A stretch of 64,000 nt of DNA from positions 434,001 through 498,000 of the forward strand of contig NZ_BBQM01000015.1 of the NCBI RefSeq assembly GCF_000876015.1, read 5' to 3'. The notes beneath the pieces were generated by a model. It ran no database searches and was not told where the DNA came from. It was given only the letters and a program-made list of their open reading frames with translations. Source of the stretch: Cupriavidus basilensis (lineage in GTDB: Bacteria > Pseudomonadota > Gammaproteobacteria > Burkholderiales > Burkholderiaceae). A program made the position numbers and the translations under genes. Positions 52,481 to 60,457 of this stretch are shown here, in pieces. Each line of letters opens with the position of its first letter. The stretch's first letter is position 1.

Positions 52481-54100
52481 TCACCCTTCGAGCCAGACGT
52501 TCTCGGCGAAGGCGTAGCCCATCATGCCGCCCAGCGGGATCGGCGACAGGCCGTTGAGCTTCTTGCTGTGGCCATCGATCGTGGCAAGGAACAGCGGAAT
52601 GCCGATGCCCGAATCCTTGTGGATCATCGTCTGCATGTCGGCGTACATCTGCTTGCGCCTGGCGAGGTCCGTCTCGGCGCGCGCGGCGGTCAGCAGCGAG
52701 TCGAACTTCGGGTCCTTCCAGCGCGACTCGTTCCAGGTTGCGTCCGACTTGAAGAACTGCGTAAGGAGAGTGTCGGCGTTCGGGCGCGGCACGATGGAGC
52801 CGAAGCCCACCGGGCTGCTGAGCCAGTGATTGGACCAGTAGCCGTCCGCCGGCATGCGCTTGACGTCGAGATTGACCCCCGCCTGGCGCGCGGACTGCTG
52901 CAGCACCTGCGCGATATCGACGGAGTACATGGCCGCCGGCGATGCCACTACCGGAATGCTCGCACTGCCAAGGTTCGCCTTCTTCAGGTAGAACTTCGCC
53001 TTTTCGGGATCGAACTGCCGTTGCGGCAGGCCGTCGAAATAGAAGCGGTTGGTCGGGTCGATCGGCTGGTCATTGCCGGTCAGCGCATAGCCGAGCGCGA
53101 TCGACTTCTTCATCAGCTCGCGGTCTTGCAGCAGCTTCATGCCCATCACGAAGTCCGGGTTGGTGCCCGGACCGACGTCGCGGCGCACGATCAGGTCGGT
53201 GTACTGGCCCGACTGCGTGACGAACACGGTATGTGCCGGCGACCCCTTGACGCGCGCGACCGAGCGCGGGTTGATCGTCGTGACCAGGTCCAGGTCGCCC
53301 GACAGCAGCGCGTTGACGCGCGCGCCCTCGTCGCCGATGCCGACGAACTCGATCTCGTCCAGGTACGGTTTGCCGGACTTCCAGTAGCTTTCGTTGCGCA
53401 CCACCACCGAGCGGATGCCGGGCCTGAACTCCTTGAGCTTGAACGGGCCCGTGCCGATCCCGGTATTGAAGTCGGTGGTGCCGCTCTTCACGATATGGAA
53501 ATGGAACGTGCCGAGGATCACCGGCAGGTCGGCGTTCGGGGCGGACAATACCACCGTCACCTCGCTCGGGCCGGTGGCGGTCACGGTCTCGATCTGGTCG
53601 GCCAGCGCCTTGGCCTTGGACGCCGTGGCGGGGTCCTTGTGGCGCATCAGCGAGAACACCACGTCGGCGGGCGCGAGCGGCTTGCCGTCATGGAAGGTGA
53701 CGCCCTTGCGCAAGGCAAACACCCAGGTCTTCGCATCCTTCGTCGAGAACGACTCCGCCAGCGCCGGCTGCGGCGTCAGCGTCGCATCCAGCCAGGTCAG
53801 GCCGTTGTAGAGCATATTGCAGCGGCAATAGTCGACCTTGTTCGACTGGCGCGCGGGATCGAGCGTATCGGAGGCGCCGGCATTGTCCCCGGCCACGCGA
53901 ATCCGCCCGCCGCGGCGCGGCGTCTGCGCATGCGCCGAAACCGCCGCACCCGCCAGGCTGCCAGCCAGCGCCGCCTGCATGCCGCCGGCCGCGAACATGG
54001 CGAGGACGTCGCGGCGCGTGAAACCCCGGCGCATCGCATCCATGATGCGCGTGCTTTCCGCGGGTCCGATCAGGTCTTCAAGCGTTTTTCGGTCATTCAT
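52481..54100 (-). CDS. ABC transporter substrate-binding protein (peptide/opine type, Tat signal)
   Basis: 539 residues, SBP family 5. The N-terminus carries a twin-arginine signal (FTRRDVLAMFAAGGMQAALAG, in part) ending at AHAQ. The motif LDPARQSNKVDYCRCNMLYN is the family start, with 'FHDGKPLAPADVVFSLMRH' and 'GTGPFKLKEF' typical of dipeptide/oligopeptide binders. It should deliver the substrate to the permeases at 44112-45965. RBS AGGAG. It is physically separated from them by seven genes; a relic of another copy lies next to them. A LysR gene is divergently transcribed. Confidence 0.9.
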   Translation of the reverse strand: MNDRKTLEDLIGPAESTRIMDAMRRGFTRRDVLAMFAAGGMQAALAGSLAGAAVSAHAQTPRRGGRIRVAGDNAGASDTLDPARQSNKVDYCRCNMLYNGLTWLDATLTPQPALAESFSTKDAKTWVFALRKGVTFHDGKPLAPADVVFSLMRHKDPATASKAKALADQIETVTATGPSEVTVVLSAPNADLPVILGTFHFHIVKSGTTDFNTGIGTGPFKLKEFRPGIRSVVVRNESYWKSGKPYLDEIEFVGIGDEGARVNALLSGDLDLVTTINPRSVARVKGSPAHTVFVTQSGQYTDLIVRRDVGPGTNPDFVMGMKLLQDRELMKKSIALGYALTGNDQPIDPTNRFYFDGLPQRQFDPEKAKFYLKKANLGSASIPVVASPAAMYSVDIAQVLQQSARQAGVNLDVKRMPADGYWSNHWLSSPVGFGSIVPRPNADTLLTQFFKSDATWNESRWKDPKFDSLLTAARAETDLARRKQMYADMQTMIHKDSGIGIPLFLATIDGHSKKLNGLSPIPLGGMMGYAFAENVWLEG

Positions 54101-54275
54101 GGCAGGTGGGCTCCTGGGGGGTCGAAGGGCGAGTCGCGTTATGACAAGACGGTGTCAATGTAATAGGATCCGTGGCAGGGCAGATTCTGTCATGTCGTGT
54201 GCAGGGAGTCCGCTTGCTGCATAATTCCTTGTTCGATGGGAGAGTTTAGGGACAGCCGCTGGCTCCGGGCAACTT

Positions 54276-54299
54276 CCCAATTGTTGGGTCAAATATAAT
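54276..54299 (+). promoter_or_regulatory. Inverted repeat and -10 element upstream of the LysR gene
   Basis: CCCAA-TTG-TTGGG at 54276-54288 is a perfect 5-bp inverted repeat suited to a LysR dimer. TATAAT at 54294-54299 is a consensus -10. The start point would fall at about 54306-54308, at or next to the LysR ATG, so the mRNA may be leaderless. The repeat would cover the space upstream of the -10 and allow autoregulation. Confidence 0.5.
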
Positions 54300-54307
54300 C
54301 TGAAGTT

Positions 54308-55312
54308 ATGGCCAATTTCCGCCGCAAACTGCCGAGCGCCAATGCGCTGTTCGTTTTCGAGGCGGCTGGCCGCTGCGGCAGCCTGACCAAGGCGGCGGCC
54401 GAGCTTTACGTCAGCCAGCCCGCGGTCAGCCGCATGATGGCGCGCATGGAAGAGCGCATGGGCGTGCCCTTGTACAAGCGGGTCCGGGGCGGCATCGAAC
54501 TGACCGACGATGGCCGCCTGCTGCACAGAGCCATTACCGAGGGCTTCAATGGCATCGAAGCCTCGATCAGCGAAATCGAGGCGCGGGCCACGGGCATGGA
54601 GACCATCACGCTGTCGGTGTCGACCGCCTTCACGACGCACTGGATGATGCCGCGCATGGAAAAGCTGCGGCGGGACTTTCCCGGCGTCGACCTGCGCTTT
54701 CAGCTGATTTCAGGCAAGGTGGGAGGGCCGATGCATGACGTGGATCTGGGCGTGCGCTTCTTTACCGCTGGCGAGACCCCGCAGAACGGCGCGCTGCTGA
54801 TGCCGGAAATCATTCTTCCGATCAGCACCCCGGCCTACCGCGACGATTCCACGCACGGCAGCGACATCATCATCAACCTGACCGACAGCTTTCGCGACTG
54901 GCCGAACCTGTTCCCCGGCCTGCGGAAACGCGATCTCGACCTGTACAGCCTGAACTTCTCCGACTATTCGATCGTGATCCAGACCGCAATGCTGGGCCAG
55001 GGCATCGCGCCAGGATGGCTCAACGTGGTCTCGCACTGGATGCGGCTGGGAACCCTGGTACCGGCCATCCGCCAGGCCCATGTCACGGAGCGGCACTGCT
55101 ACCTGGTGCAGCAGGCCACGGCCACGCCGCGTCCGACCGTAGCCAGGCTGCGGGACTGGATCGTCGAGGAGACCTTCCAGGACATCGCGGAGATCGATCG
55201 GATGTATCCGGAGATGGAATTGCTGACGTTGGCCAGGGGAGGGCACAGGCGCGGCCGCGGCGTGGTGAGCGAATTGCCAGTGGATCAGGGGAAATCGGTG
55301 GGGGGCGTCTGA
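54308..55312 (+). CDS. LysR-family transcriptional regulator (GcvA-like)
   Basis: 334 residues. The N-terminal winged helix-turn-helix is LPSANALFVFEAAGRCGSLT, then KAAAELYVSQPAVSRMMARM. The ligand-binding domain has the GcvA-branch features 'FTTHWMMPRM' and 'VDLGVRFF'. It is divergent from the substrate-binding protein gene with 207 bases between, the usual LysR layout for controlling the neighbour. No Shine-Dalgarno sequence is seen before the ATG at 54308 and a -10 element lies only eight bases away. Confidence 0.9.
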   Translation: MANFRRKLPSANALFVFEAAGRCGSLTKAAAELYVSQPAVSRMMARMEERMGVPLYKRVRGGIELTDDGRLLHRAITEGFNGIEASISEIEARATGMETITLSVSTAFTTHWMMPRMEKLRRDFPGVDLRFQLISGKVGGPMHDVDLGVRFFTAGETPQNGALLMPEIILPISTPAYRDDSTHGSDIIINLTDSFRDWPNLFPGLRKRDLDLYSLNFSDYSIVIQTAMLGQGIAPGWLNVVSHWMRLGTLVPAIRQAHVTERHCYLVQQATATPRPTVARLRDWIVEETFQDIAEIDRMYPEMELLTLARGGHRRGRGVVSELPVDQGKSVGGV

Positions 55313-55762
55313 AAGGGTCATGTTCCCCTTCACAACTCGCCCGGCTGATCCGGTTGCCGAACCAACATTGTCGCCATTGCGAGGGCCATTGTGTCGACTC
55401 GCGTGTACGCGGCATTCCAGGGTCCCCGCAATCCTCGCCGGGTAAGGCTTTGGGCAACGCGGAATGAAAGTGTCACCGGAGAGAGCCGGTTCGAGCGGCT
55501 TTCAATTCCTTTCCGTTGGCGCGCCCGATCGGGCGGCCGCCTGTGTCCTGTCACTGCTGCGCGCCGCGCAGTGGCAACGTCTCCGTGCGGCCAGTTGCAG
55601 CCGTTGCTCACGATGGCTCGGAGGGATGAATTCGCCCCAATAACTGGCGCTTGCGAAGTGTTCGATAAATGCCGTTTGCAGGGACCCAATACTTGTTGCT
55701 ACCGTCAAGCCTGCTTTCGTCGCAAGCAAGACAGGCTCGCTCCTTGCGCGGAATCATGCACC
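55313..55762. other. 450-bp region between convergent LysR genes, no gene seen
   Basis: Only shadow ORFs are present. The composition is mixed and slightly less GC-rich than the flanking genes. No strong terminator is evident. Confidence 0.45.
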
Positions 55763-56674
55763 TTACACAACGGCCCGGCGGCGCGCTTCGTCGCATTCGG
55801 CCGCCAGGAATTCGAGCAGCGTCCGGATGGAGGGCAGCAGCCCTCGCCGGGAAGGAAACACGGCATGGACGATGCCGGCCGGTGGCCGCCAGTCGGGCAG
55901 AATGTGGACGAGCTGTCCCGCTTCGACCTGTCGCCACACCATCATCGTCGGCAGCGCAACAACCCCTACGCCGGCGATGGCCGCATCGCGCAGGGCCGCC
56001 ATGTCATCGCTGACCAGACGTGGCACATGAGTGACGTTTGCCGTCTGACCGTCGGCGTGTTCAAGTTGCCATTGATAGTCCCGCCGCGGCGGCCCGAGGG
56101 TCATGCTGGGCGAATGGTGCAAGTCGGCGGGCGAGGTGATGGCGCGTACCGCCTGCAGCGCGGGACTGGCTACCAGACATTGCGTACTGGTGTCGAGCCT
56201 GCGCATGACCAGCTCGGACGGCTCGAGCGGCGGGAAGCGCACGCGGATGGCGATGTCGAACCCTTCGGCGATCACATCGACGCGCCGGTTCGTGCTTTCA
56301 AGATAGATTTGCACGGCCGGGTAAGCGGTAAGGAAGCGCGCGAATAACTCGCCGAACTGGAAGTTGATCAGCGCCACAGGACAACTTACGCGGATGATGC
56401 CGCGCGGGTCGGCCTTTACCTGCGCGATTACCTGATCGGCCGCTTCGGCCTCCACCAGCATGGCGACACAACGATCGTAGTATTCGCGGCCAATCTCCGT
56501 CACCGAAAACCGGCGCGAGGAGCGGTTGAGCAGGCGCACGCCCAGCCTTTCTTCCAACTGCAGAATGCGCCGACTAAGCTTGGATTTCTGCATGCCCGTG
56601 GCGCGAGCCGCAGCGGCAAAGCCGCCGTGGTCGACCACCTGCACGAAGTGATAGAGGTCGTTGAGGTCTTGCAT
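55763..56674 (-). CDS. LysR-family transcriptional regulator
   Basis: 303 residues. The helix-turn-helix is FAAAARATGMQKSKLSRRIL; the effector domain contains 'GIIRVSCPVALINFQFGELF' and 'GFDIAIRVRFPPLEPS', typical of the CrgA/DhcR-like branch. The ATG at 56674 (MQDLNDLYHF) matches the usual family start better than the ATG at 56710. It is divergent from the pirin operon with 113 bases between, which contain an inverted repeat. Such LysR-pirin pairs commonly respond to quinones or electrophiles; that is inference here. Confidence 0.9.
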   Translation of the reverse strand: MQDLNDLYHFVQVVDHGGFAAAARATGMQKSKLSRRILQLEERLGVRLLNRSSRRFSVTEIGREYYDRCVAMLVEAEAADQVIAQVKADPRGIIRVSCPVALINFQFGELFARFLTAYPAVQIYLESTNRRVDVIAEGFDIAIRVRFPPLEPSELVMRRLDTSTQCLVASPALQAVRAITSPADLHHSPSMTLGPPRRDYQWQLEHADGQTANVTHVPRLVSDDMAALRDAAIAGVGVVALPTMMVWRQVEAGQLVHILPDWRPPAGIVHAVFPSRRGLLPSIRTLLEFLAAECDEARRRAVV

Positions 56675-56698
56675 CGTCCCATTATTAGGACGGAGCGT

Positions 56699-56717
56699 AG
56701 GAAATTGCAATCTTCCT
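56699..56717. promoter_or_regulatory. Candidate LysR operator between LysR and pirin genes
   Basis: AGGAA (56699-56703) and TTCCT (56713-56717) form an inverted repeat with a 9-base AT-rich spacer (ATTGCAATC). It is in the middle of the divergent promoter region, 25 bases from the LysR ATG, where LysR proteins bind. Confidence 0.45.
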
Positions 56718-56787
56718 GATCGATCGTTGCGCTGCTATTTTCAATGGCAGGAAGCGGTAATTACTACTGCAGTCACGGGAAATGATC

Positions 56788-57654
56788 ATGAGCAAGGCAA
56801 TTCTTGGCCGTTACGGCAACAATCGCGGCCACTGGGTGGGCGACGGTTTTCCGGTCCGCTCAGTGTTTTCGTACAACGATCTCGGCCAGCACATCAGTCC
56901 GTTCCTGCTCCTCGACTACGCGGGGCCGCACTACTTCGAGCCGACGACGAAGCGTCGTGGTGTGGGTCAGCATCCGCATCGCGGGTTCGAGACGGTAACC
57001 ATCGTCTATGACGGGCAGGTAGAACACAAGGATTCCGCCGGCAATGGCGGGGTCATCGGCCCTGGCGACGTTCAGTGGATGACTGCCGGCGCCGGCATCT
57101 TGCATGAAGAGTATCACTCACCGGCGTTCGCCAAGACTGGCGGCCCGTTCCGCATGATCCAGCTCTGGGTGAACCTGCCGGCCAAGGACAAGACGACGCC
57201 TGGCGGCTATCAGGGCATCGTCTCGGCCGACATTCCCGTCGTCGATCTGCCCAACGGTAGCGGCAAGGGGCGAGTGATCGCCGGCGAACTGCTCGGCGCG
57301 AAGGGTCCAGCCAAGACGTTTACGCCCATCAACATGTGGGATCTGCGCCTGTCCGGCAATAACGATCTGACGATCGCACTTCCCGAGCGCCACACGGCCA
57401 TGCTGGTGGTGCTGGCCGGACACGTCACCCTCAACGGCAGCCAGGAGGCTCGTGAGGCGGAAATGGTGTTGCTGAGCCGCGAGGGTAGCAACGTGGCCAT
57501 TCATGCCGATGGCGACGCGATGGTGCTGGTACTGACTGGCGAGCCGATCGACGAGCCGATAGCAGGTCATGGGCCGTTCGTGATGAACACCAGCGCGGAA
57601 CTCATCCAGGCGTTCGACGACTTCAAAAGCGGCCGCTTCGTTCAGGCCACTTGA
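56788..57654 (+). CDS. Pirin-family protein
   Basis: 288 residues, two cupin barrels. The metal ligands of pirin are seen as two His in GQHPHRGFETVT and His-x-Glu in GILHEEY. Bacterial pirins of this kind can act as quercetin 2,3-dioxygenase or as redox-responsive regulators. The ATG at 56788 has GGGA seven bases upstream and is preferred to the ATG at 56782. A perfect intrinsic terminator follows, so the gene can be transcribed alone. Confidence 0.92.
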   Translation: MSKAILGRYGNNRGHWVGDGFPVRSVFSYNDLGQHISPFLLLDYAGPHYFEPTTKRRGVGQHPHRGFETVTIVYDGQVEHKDSAGNGGVIGPGDVQWMTAGAGILHEEYHSPAFAKTGGPFRMIQLWVNLPAKDKTTPGGYQGIVSADIPVVDLPNGSGKGRVIAGELLGAKGPAKTFTPINMWDLRLSGNNDLTIALPERHTAMLVVLAGHVTLNGSQEAREAEMVLLSREGSNVAIHADGDAMVLVLTGEPIDEPIAGHGPFVMNTSAELIQAFDDFKSGRFVQAT

Positions 57655-57662
57655 CGTTCATC

Positions 57663-57693
57663 CCGGTCTTGCAGGGCAAGACCGGCTTTTTTT
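57663..57693 (+). terminator. Rho-independent terminator after the pirin gene
   Basis: A perfect 10-bp stem CCGGTCTTGC / GCAAGACCGG (57663-57672 with 57676-57685) with a 3-base loop is followed by C and seven T residues (57687-57693). It separates the pirin gene from the isochorismatase gene. Confidence 0.93.
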
Positions 57694-57795
57694 CCAGAAT
57701 AGGGACGGCCATCCTGCCCGCACCGCCCCTGCCTGCCCGGAGTTGCCTCCCGCGCCGGAACAATGGCGGGCACCTGTCAAAGAAAGGATGTAATC

Positions 57796-58437
57796 ATGGC
57801 CAGCGAATCTATTCGTGACCCGAAGGCGGATCAACTGCTGACACCGCAAAACTCGACCTTCATCATCATCGACTATCAACCGGTGCAGGTGAACTCGATT
57901 GCCTCGATGGATCGGCAACTGATGCTGAACAATATCGTTGGCTGCGCTAAGGCAGCCATCGCTTACGGCCTGCCGATCGTGCATTCCACGGTCAACGTGC
58001 AAACCGGTCTCAACAAGTCGCCGGTATCCCATATCCGCAAGGTGTTGGGCGACTATCCGACCTACGATCGCACCAGCATCAACAGCTGGGAGGACGTGGA
58101 ATTCCGGAAAGCGGTTCAGGAAACCGGCCGCAAAAAGCTCATCATGACTGCGCTCTGGACCGAGGCATGCCTGACGTTCCCGGCGCTGGACGCGCTGGCC
58201 GAGGGCTACGAGGTCTATGTGCCGGTGGATGCCGTGGGTGGCACATCCGTGGCCGCGCATGAAGCCGCACTGCGACGCATCGAGCAGGCCGGCGGCAAGC
58301 TCATTTCTACCGTGCAGCTGTTCTGCGAGCTGCAACGGGACTGGAAGCGCAGCGAGACCGTCCCCGCGTTCATGAACCTGTTCATCGAAACGGGCGGCAC
58401 GCCGGGCATCCAGTTCTCGTACGACCGTAGCGAGTAA
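57796..58437 (+). CDS. Isochorismatase-family cysteine hydrolase (YcaC-like)
   Basis: 213 residues. The catalytic Asp is in FIIIDYQPVQ, and the catalytic Cys in LWTEACLTFPALDALAEG; the cis-peptide region VDAVGGTSVAAHEAAL follows. Members cleave C-N or other bonds in small molecules; YcaC-type enzymes have no known substrate. The ATG at 57796 has AAAGGA upstream. It is paired with the monooxygenase gene 73 bases downstream, with a hairpin between. Confidence 0.9.
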   Translation: MASESIRDPKADQLLTPQNSTFIIIDYQPVQVNSIASMDRQLMLNNIVGCAKAAIAYGLPIVHSTVNVQTGLNKSPVSHIRKVLGDYPTYDRTSINSWEDVEFRKAVQETGRKKLIMTALWTEACLTFPALDALAEGYEVYVPVDAVGGTSVAAHEAALRRIEQAGGKLISTVQLFCELQRDWKRSETVPAFMNLFIETGGTPGIQFSYDRSE

Positions 58438-58449
58438 GTCGACGAAACA

Positions 58450-58480
58450 GGCGGCAACCGGCGGTCAGCGGCTTGCCGCC
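58450..58480. repeat. 8-bp inverted repeat between isochorismatase and monooxygenase genes
   Basis: GGCGGCAA (58450-58457) pairs with TTGCCGCC (58473-58480), loop of 15. No T run directly follows. It may stabilise or tune the operon mRNA. Confidence 0.6.
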
Positions 58481-58510
58481 TTGAGCAACCATTTTCAGGA
58501 ACGGGTAGTC

Positions 58511-58807
58511 ATGCGCGAAATTCGTGGCGTGGCGATTCTCCATGCTAAGGAAGGACGGCAGGATGCATTGCGCGCCGATCTTGTGACAGTCACGGAGAAG
58601 CCGGAGACCGAGGAAGGCAATCCGGGCTATGAGCTTCCTGGCGACGCGAACGACAACCGGCGCTTTATGCTCGCTGAGCGTTGGCGCGACGCCGAGGCAC
58701 AAGAGAGGCACCACAACAAGTCGATGCATATCACCCATTTTCATGCCAATGGCGAAGCCAACGTAGAGCGGCGCGAAGCAGTCCACTTCCGCAAACGTAT
58801 TGCCTGA
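58511..58807 (+). CDS. Antibiotic-biosynthesis-monooxygenase (ABM) family protein
   Basis: 98 residues. The single ferredoxin-like ABM fold is suggested by the strand VAILHAKEGRQDALRADL, the 'NPGYEL' turn and 'RFMLAERWRDAEAQERHHNK'. Such small dimers oxidise quinols or aromatic compounds without cofactor, or bind reactive compounds. The ATG at 58511 has AGGAACGGG upstream. It is the last gene of the LysR-controlled set. The stop at 58807 lies at the border of a truncated toxin-like gene. Confidence 0.85.
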   Translation: MREIRGVAILHAKEGRQDALRADLVTVTEKPETEEGNPGYELPGDANDNRRFMLAERWRDAEAQERHHNKSMHITHFHANGEANVERREAVHFRKRIA

Positions 58808-59106
58808 CTACGCAGCAGGCGATCTTGCCAGCCGTCGGGCAGGCAGGCCGTCTCCGGGCCCACACCTTGAGCGTAGTAACCGTGGGTTTCGTGGAACCTG
58901 GACCCTTCACCGATTGCGGCGTCGATGCTATCGGCCTTTTGGTGTGCATTGAGCGGGTAGATATCAGCCTCGGCGGACATCGTGAAGACCGCTGGCGGAT
59001 TGGGGATCTGCCCCAGGATCGATTGGCTGCCAATGACCACGAACTCGTACTCATTCGTGATTTCTGCTGCGGCTCGAATGATGTGCTCCAGGTCCTCCCG
59101 GTTCAC
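58741..59106 (-). pseudogene. DUF6036-type nucleotidyltransferase, C-terminally truncated
   Basis: 121 codons from a GTG at 59106 that overlaps the stop of the XRE gene (GTGA). The visible part has NREDLEHIIRAAAEI, then VVIGSQSILGQIPNPP (the nucleotidyltransferase G-S motif) and MSAEADIYPLN (metal-binding acidic residues), then FHETHGYYAQGVGPET. Related proteins are about 190-200 residues. Family-like sequence stops near 58810 and the frame then runs antisense through the monooxygenase gene, so the C-terminal third is lost. Probably an inactivated toxin-type partner of the XRE protein. Confidence 0.72.
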
Positions 59107-59783
59107 GTGGCCCCTTCTTCGTTTCGGTCGCCCAGAATAACCTCGTTCTTTAGCGCCTGTATTTGGGCAAGCACATTGTGTCGGACATCTTCTGGCAGTA
59201 CGGTTGGCAGTGGTGATGCCTGGCGAAGTTCCTGGGCACGCCTCGTCCGGCCAAGAACCTTGCGCCATGAGCGCCGGGTGAGAATTGTCTCCCACTCGTC
59301 CCAGAGGGATCGGGAGCGAGCGTCTTCCTTGGCGCGCCATTGCCGCAATGTATCCCGGGCGCGTTCGAGCAGCGCAGGATCTTCCTGAATCAGCCGGATT
59401 GCTTCTTTGTGAAGCGCCATGCTTTGAAGATCTTGTGCCTGATGCCGCTGGGAATCCGTGGTGACCAGCACCTGCACCAGGGGGCGCGCGCGTCTTGACG
59501 TCGCCGCCGCGGAGGTTGCCGGGGGCGGCTGGAAGGTATCACCAGCCAGCAGGGCCAGGTCACCAGCAACGCCGAGAGCCGACATGACCCGGAGGTACGT
59601 GCCGATTGTCGGCGCGGGATCTCCGGCCTCGACCGAGCCAAGTGTGGTCCTGGAAATGCCCACCCGCCGGGCCATTTCGACCGTGTTGATGCCCTGCGCC
59701 TTCCTGAGGCGCTTAAGGCGGTCGCCCAGCTGAAGCAACAACTGGCGTTCCAGGACAGAAGAAGTATCGGCGAATGCAGGCAT
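59103..59783 (-). CDS. XRE-family regulator (partner of DUF6036 protein)
   Basis: 226 residues. A Cro/CI-type helix-turn-helix is at residues 18-72 (LGDRLKRLRKAQGINTVEMA, then RRVGISRTTLGSVEAGDPAP). The C-terminal two thirds is helical, rich in Arg, Gln and Leu, without a known motif. It is coupled to the truncated DUF6036 gene, the usual antitoxin-toxin order for such pairs. An inverted repeat in its AT-rich promoter region suggests autoregulation. No strong ribosome binding site precedes the ATG at 59783. Confidence 0.82.
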   Translation of the reverse strand: MPAFADTSSVLERQLLLQLGDRLKRLRKAQGINTVEMARRVGISRTTLGSVEAGDPAPTIGTYLRVMSALGVAGDLALLAGDTFQPPPATSAAATSRRARPLVQVLVTTDSQRHQAQDLQSMALHKEAIRLIQEDPALLERARDTLRQWRAKEDARSRSLWDEWETILTRRSWRKVLGRTRRAQELRQASPLPTVLPEDVRHNVLAQIQALKNEVILGDRNEEGAT

Positions 59784-59798
59784 ATGTTCATTGTATTA

Positions 59799-59819
59799 GT
59801 CAAATATAAATTATTTGTC
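59799..59819 (-). promoter_or_regulatory. Candidate operator of the XRE gene
   Basis: GTCAAATA (59799-59806) and TATTTGTC (59812-59819) form a near-perfect inverted repeat (7 of 8) in AT-rich DNA, 16 bases upstream of the XRE start. Minus-strand TTGGAC and TTGACT are possible -35 elements here. Confidence 0.5.
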
Positions 59820-60003
59820 CAATATGCTGAACATTTTATGGCTGGTCTCCAGTACGGTGGGTCTGGATGTGGGGGCACCCCAACCGTCTCGCGCATGGCG
59901 CACTTCTGCGGGCCGGCAATTAGCGGTACCGGCCCCGCTCAGCCAGCCGAATCCCGCCGGCATTGCCCCAACTTCGGCACCGCAGCCACCCTGCCGCCCA
60001 CGC

Positions 60004-60457
60004 TCAACCAGCCGCCACACCCCGGCCAAACTGACTCGGCGACACCCCCACCTCACGCCAGAAGGCCAGTGCTGAACGCACTGGCCGACGGATAGCCGAT
60101 TGCCGCCGCGACGACCTTTAGCGGGGGCGCTTCGCGCTGAAGCATGGCCTTGATCAAGACCATGCGCCAGTCGATCAGGAATTGCATCGGCGGCACGCCG
60201 ACCGTCCGCGCAAAGCGCTCGCTGAAGGTCGAGCGGGACAGGCCGGCCACGCGGGCCAATGCCTCGACCGACCACGGGCGGGCCGCTTCGCCGTGCAGTT
60301 GCTTCAGCGCGCGGGCAGGAGGCGGGGTCGCCGGCCCCACCAGGAGGCCGGGGCGGCTGCGTGGCCCCGGCGTGTGGTTCCCCGATGGCGTGTTCAATAC
60401 GGTGACGGTCGAGCTATCCGGCCACACGCTGCGTTGAGCGGCGGCGCAGCGGCGCAT
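60004..60457 (-). pseudogene. AraC-family regulator fragment with frameshift
   Basis: The minus strand encodes an AraC DNA-binding domain: RPWSVEALARVAGLSRSTFS, then GVPPMQFLIDWRMVLIKAML and AAAIGYPSASAFST. One extra base near 60064-60070 then moves the frame to a stop at 60053; in the other frame the domain continues FWREVGVSPSQFGRGVAAG to a stop at 60004. The N-terminal cupin domain expected in this group is missing, and the first 40 codons look unrelated. It is dead or, less likely, carries a sequencing error. Confidence 0.8.
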
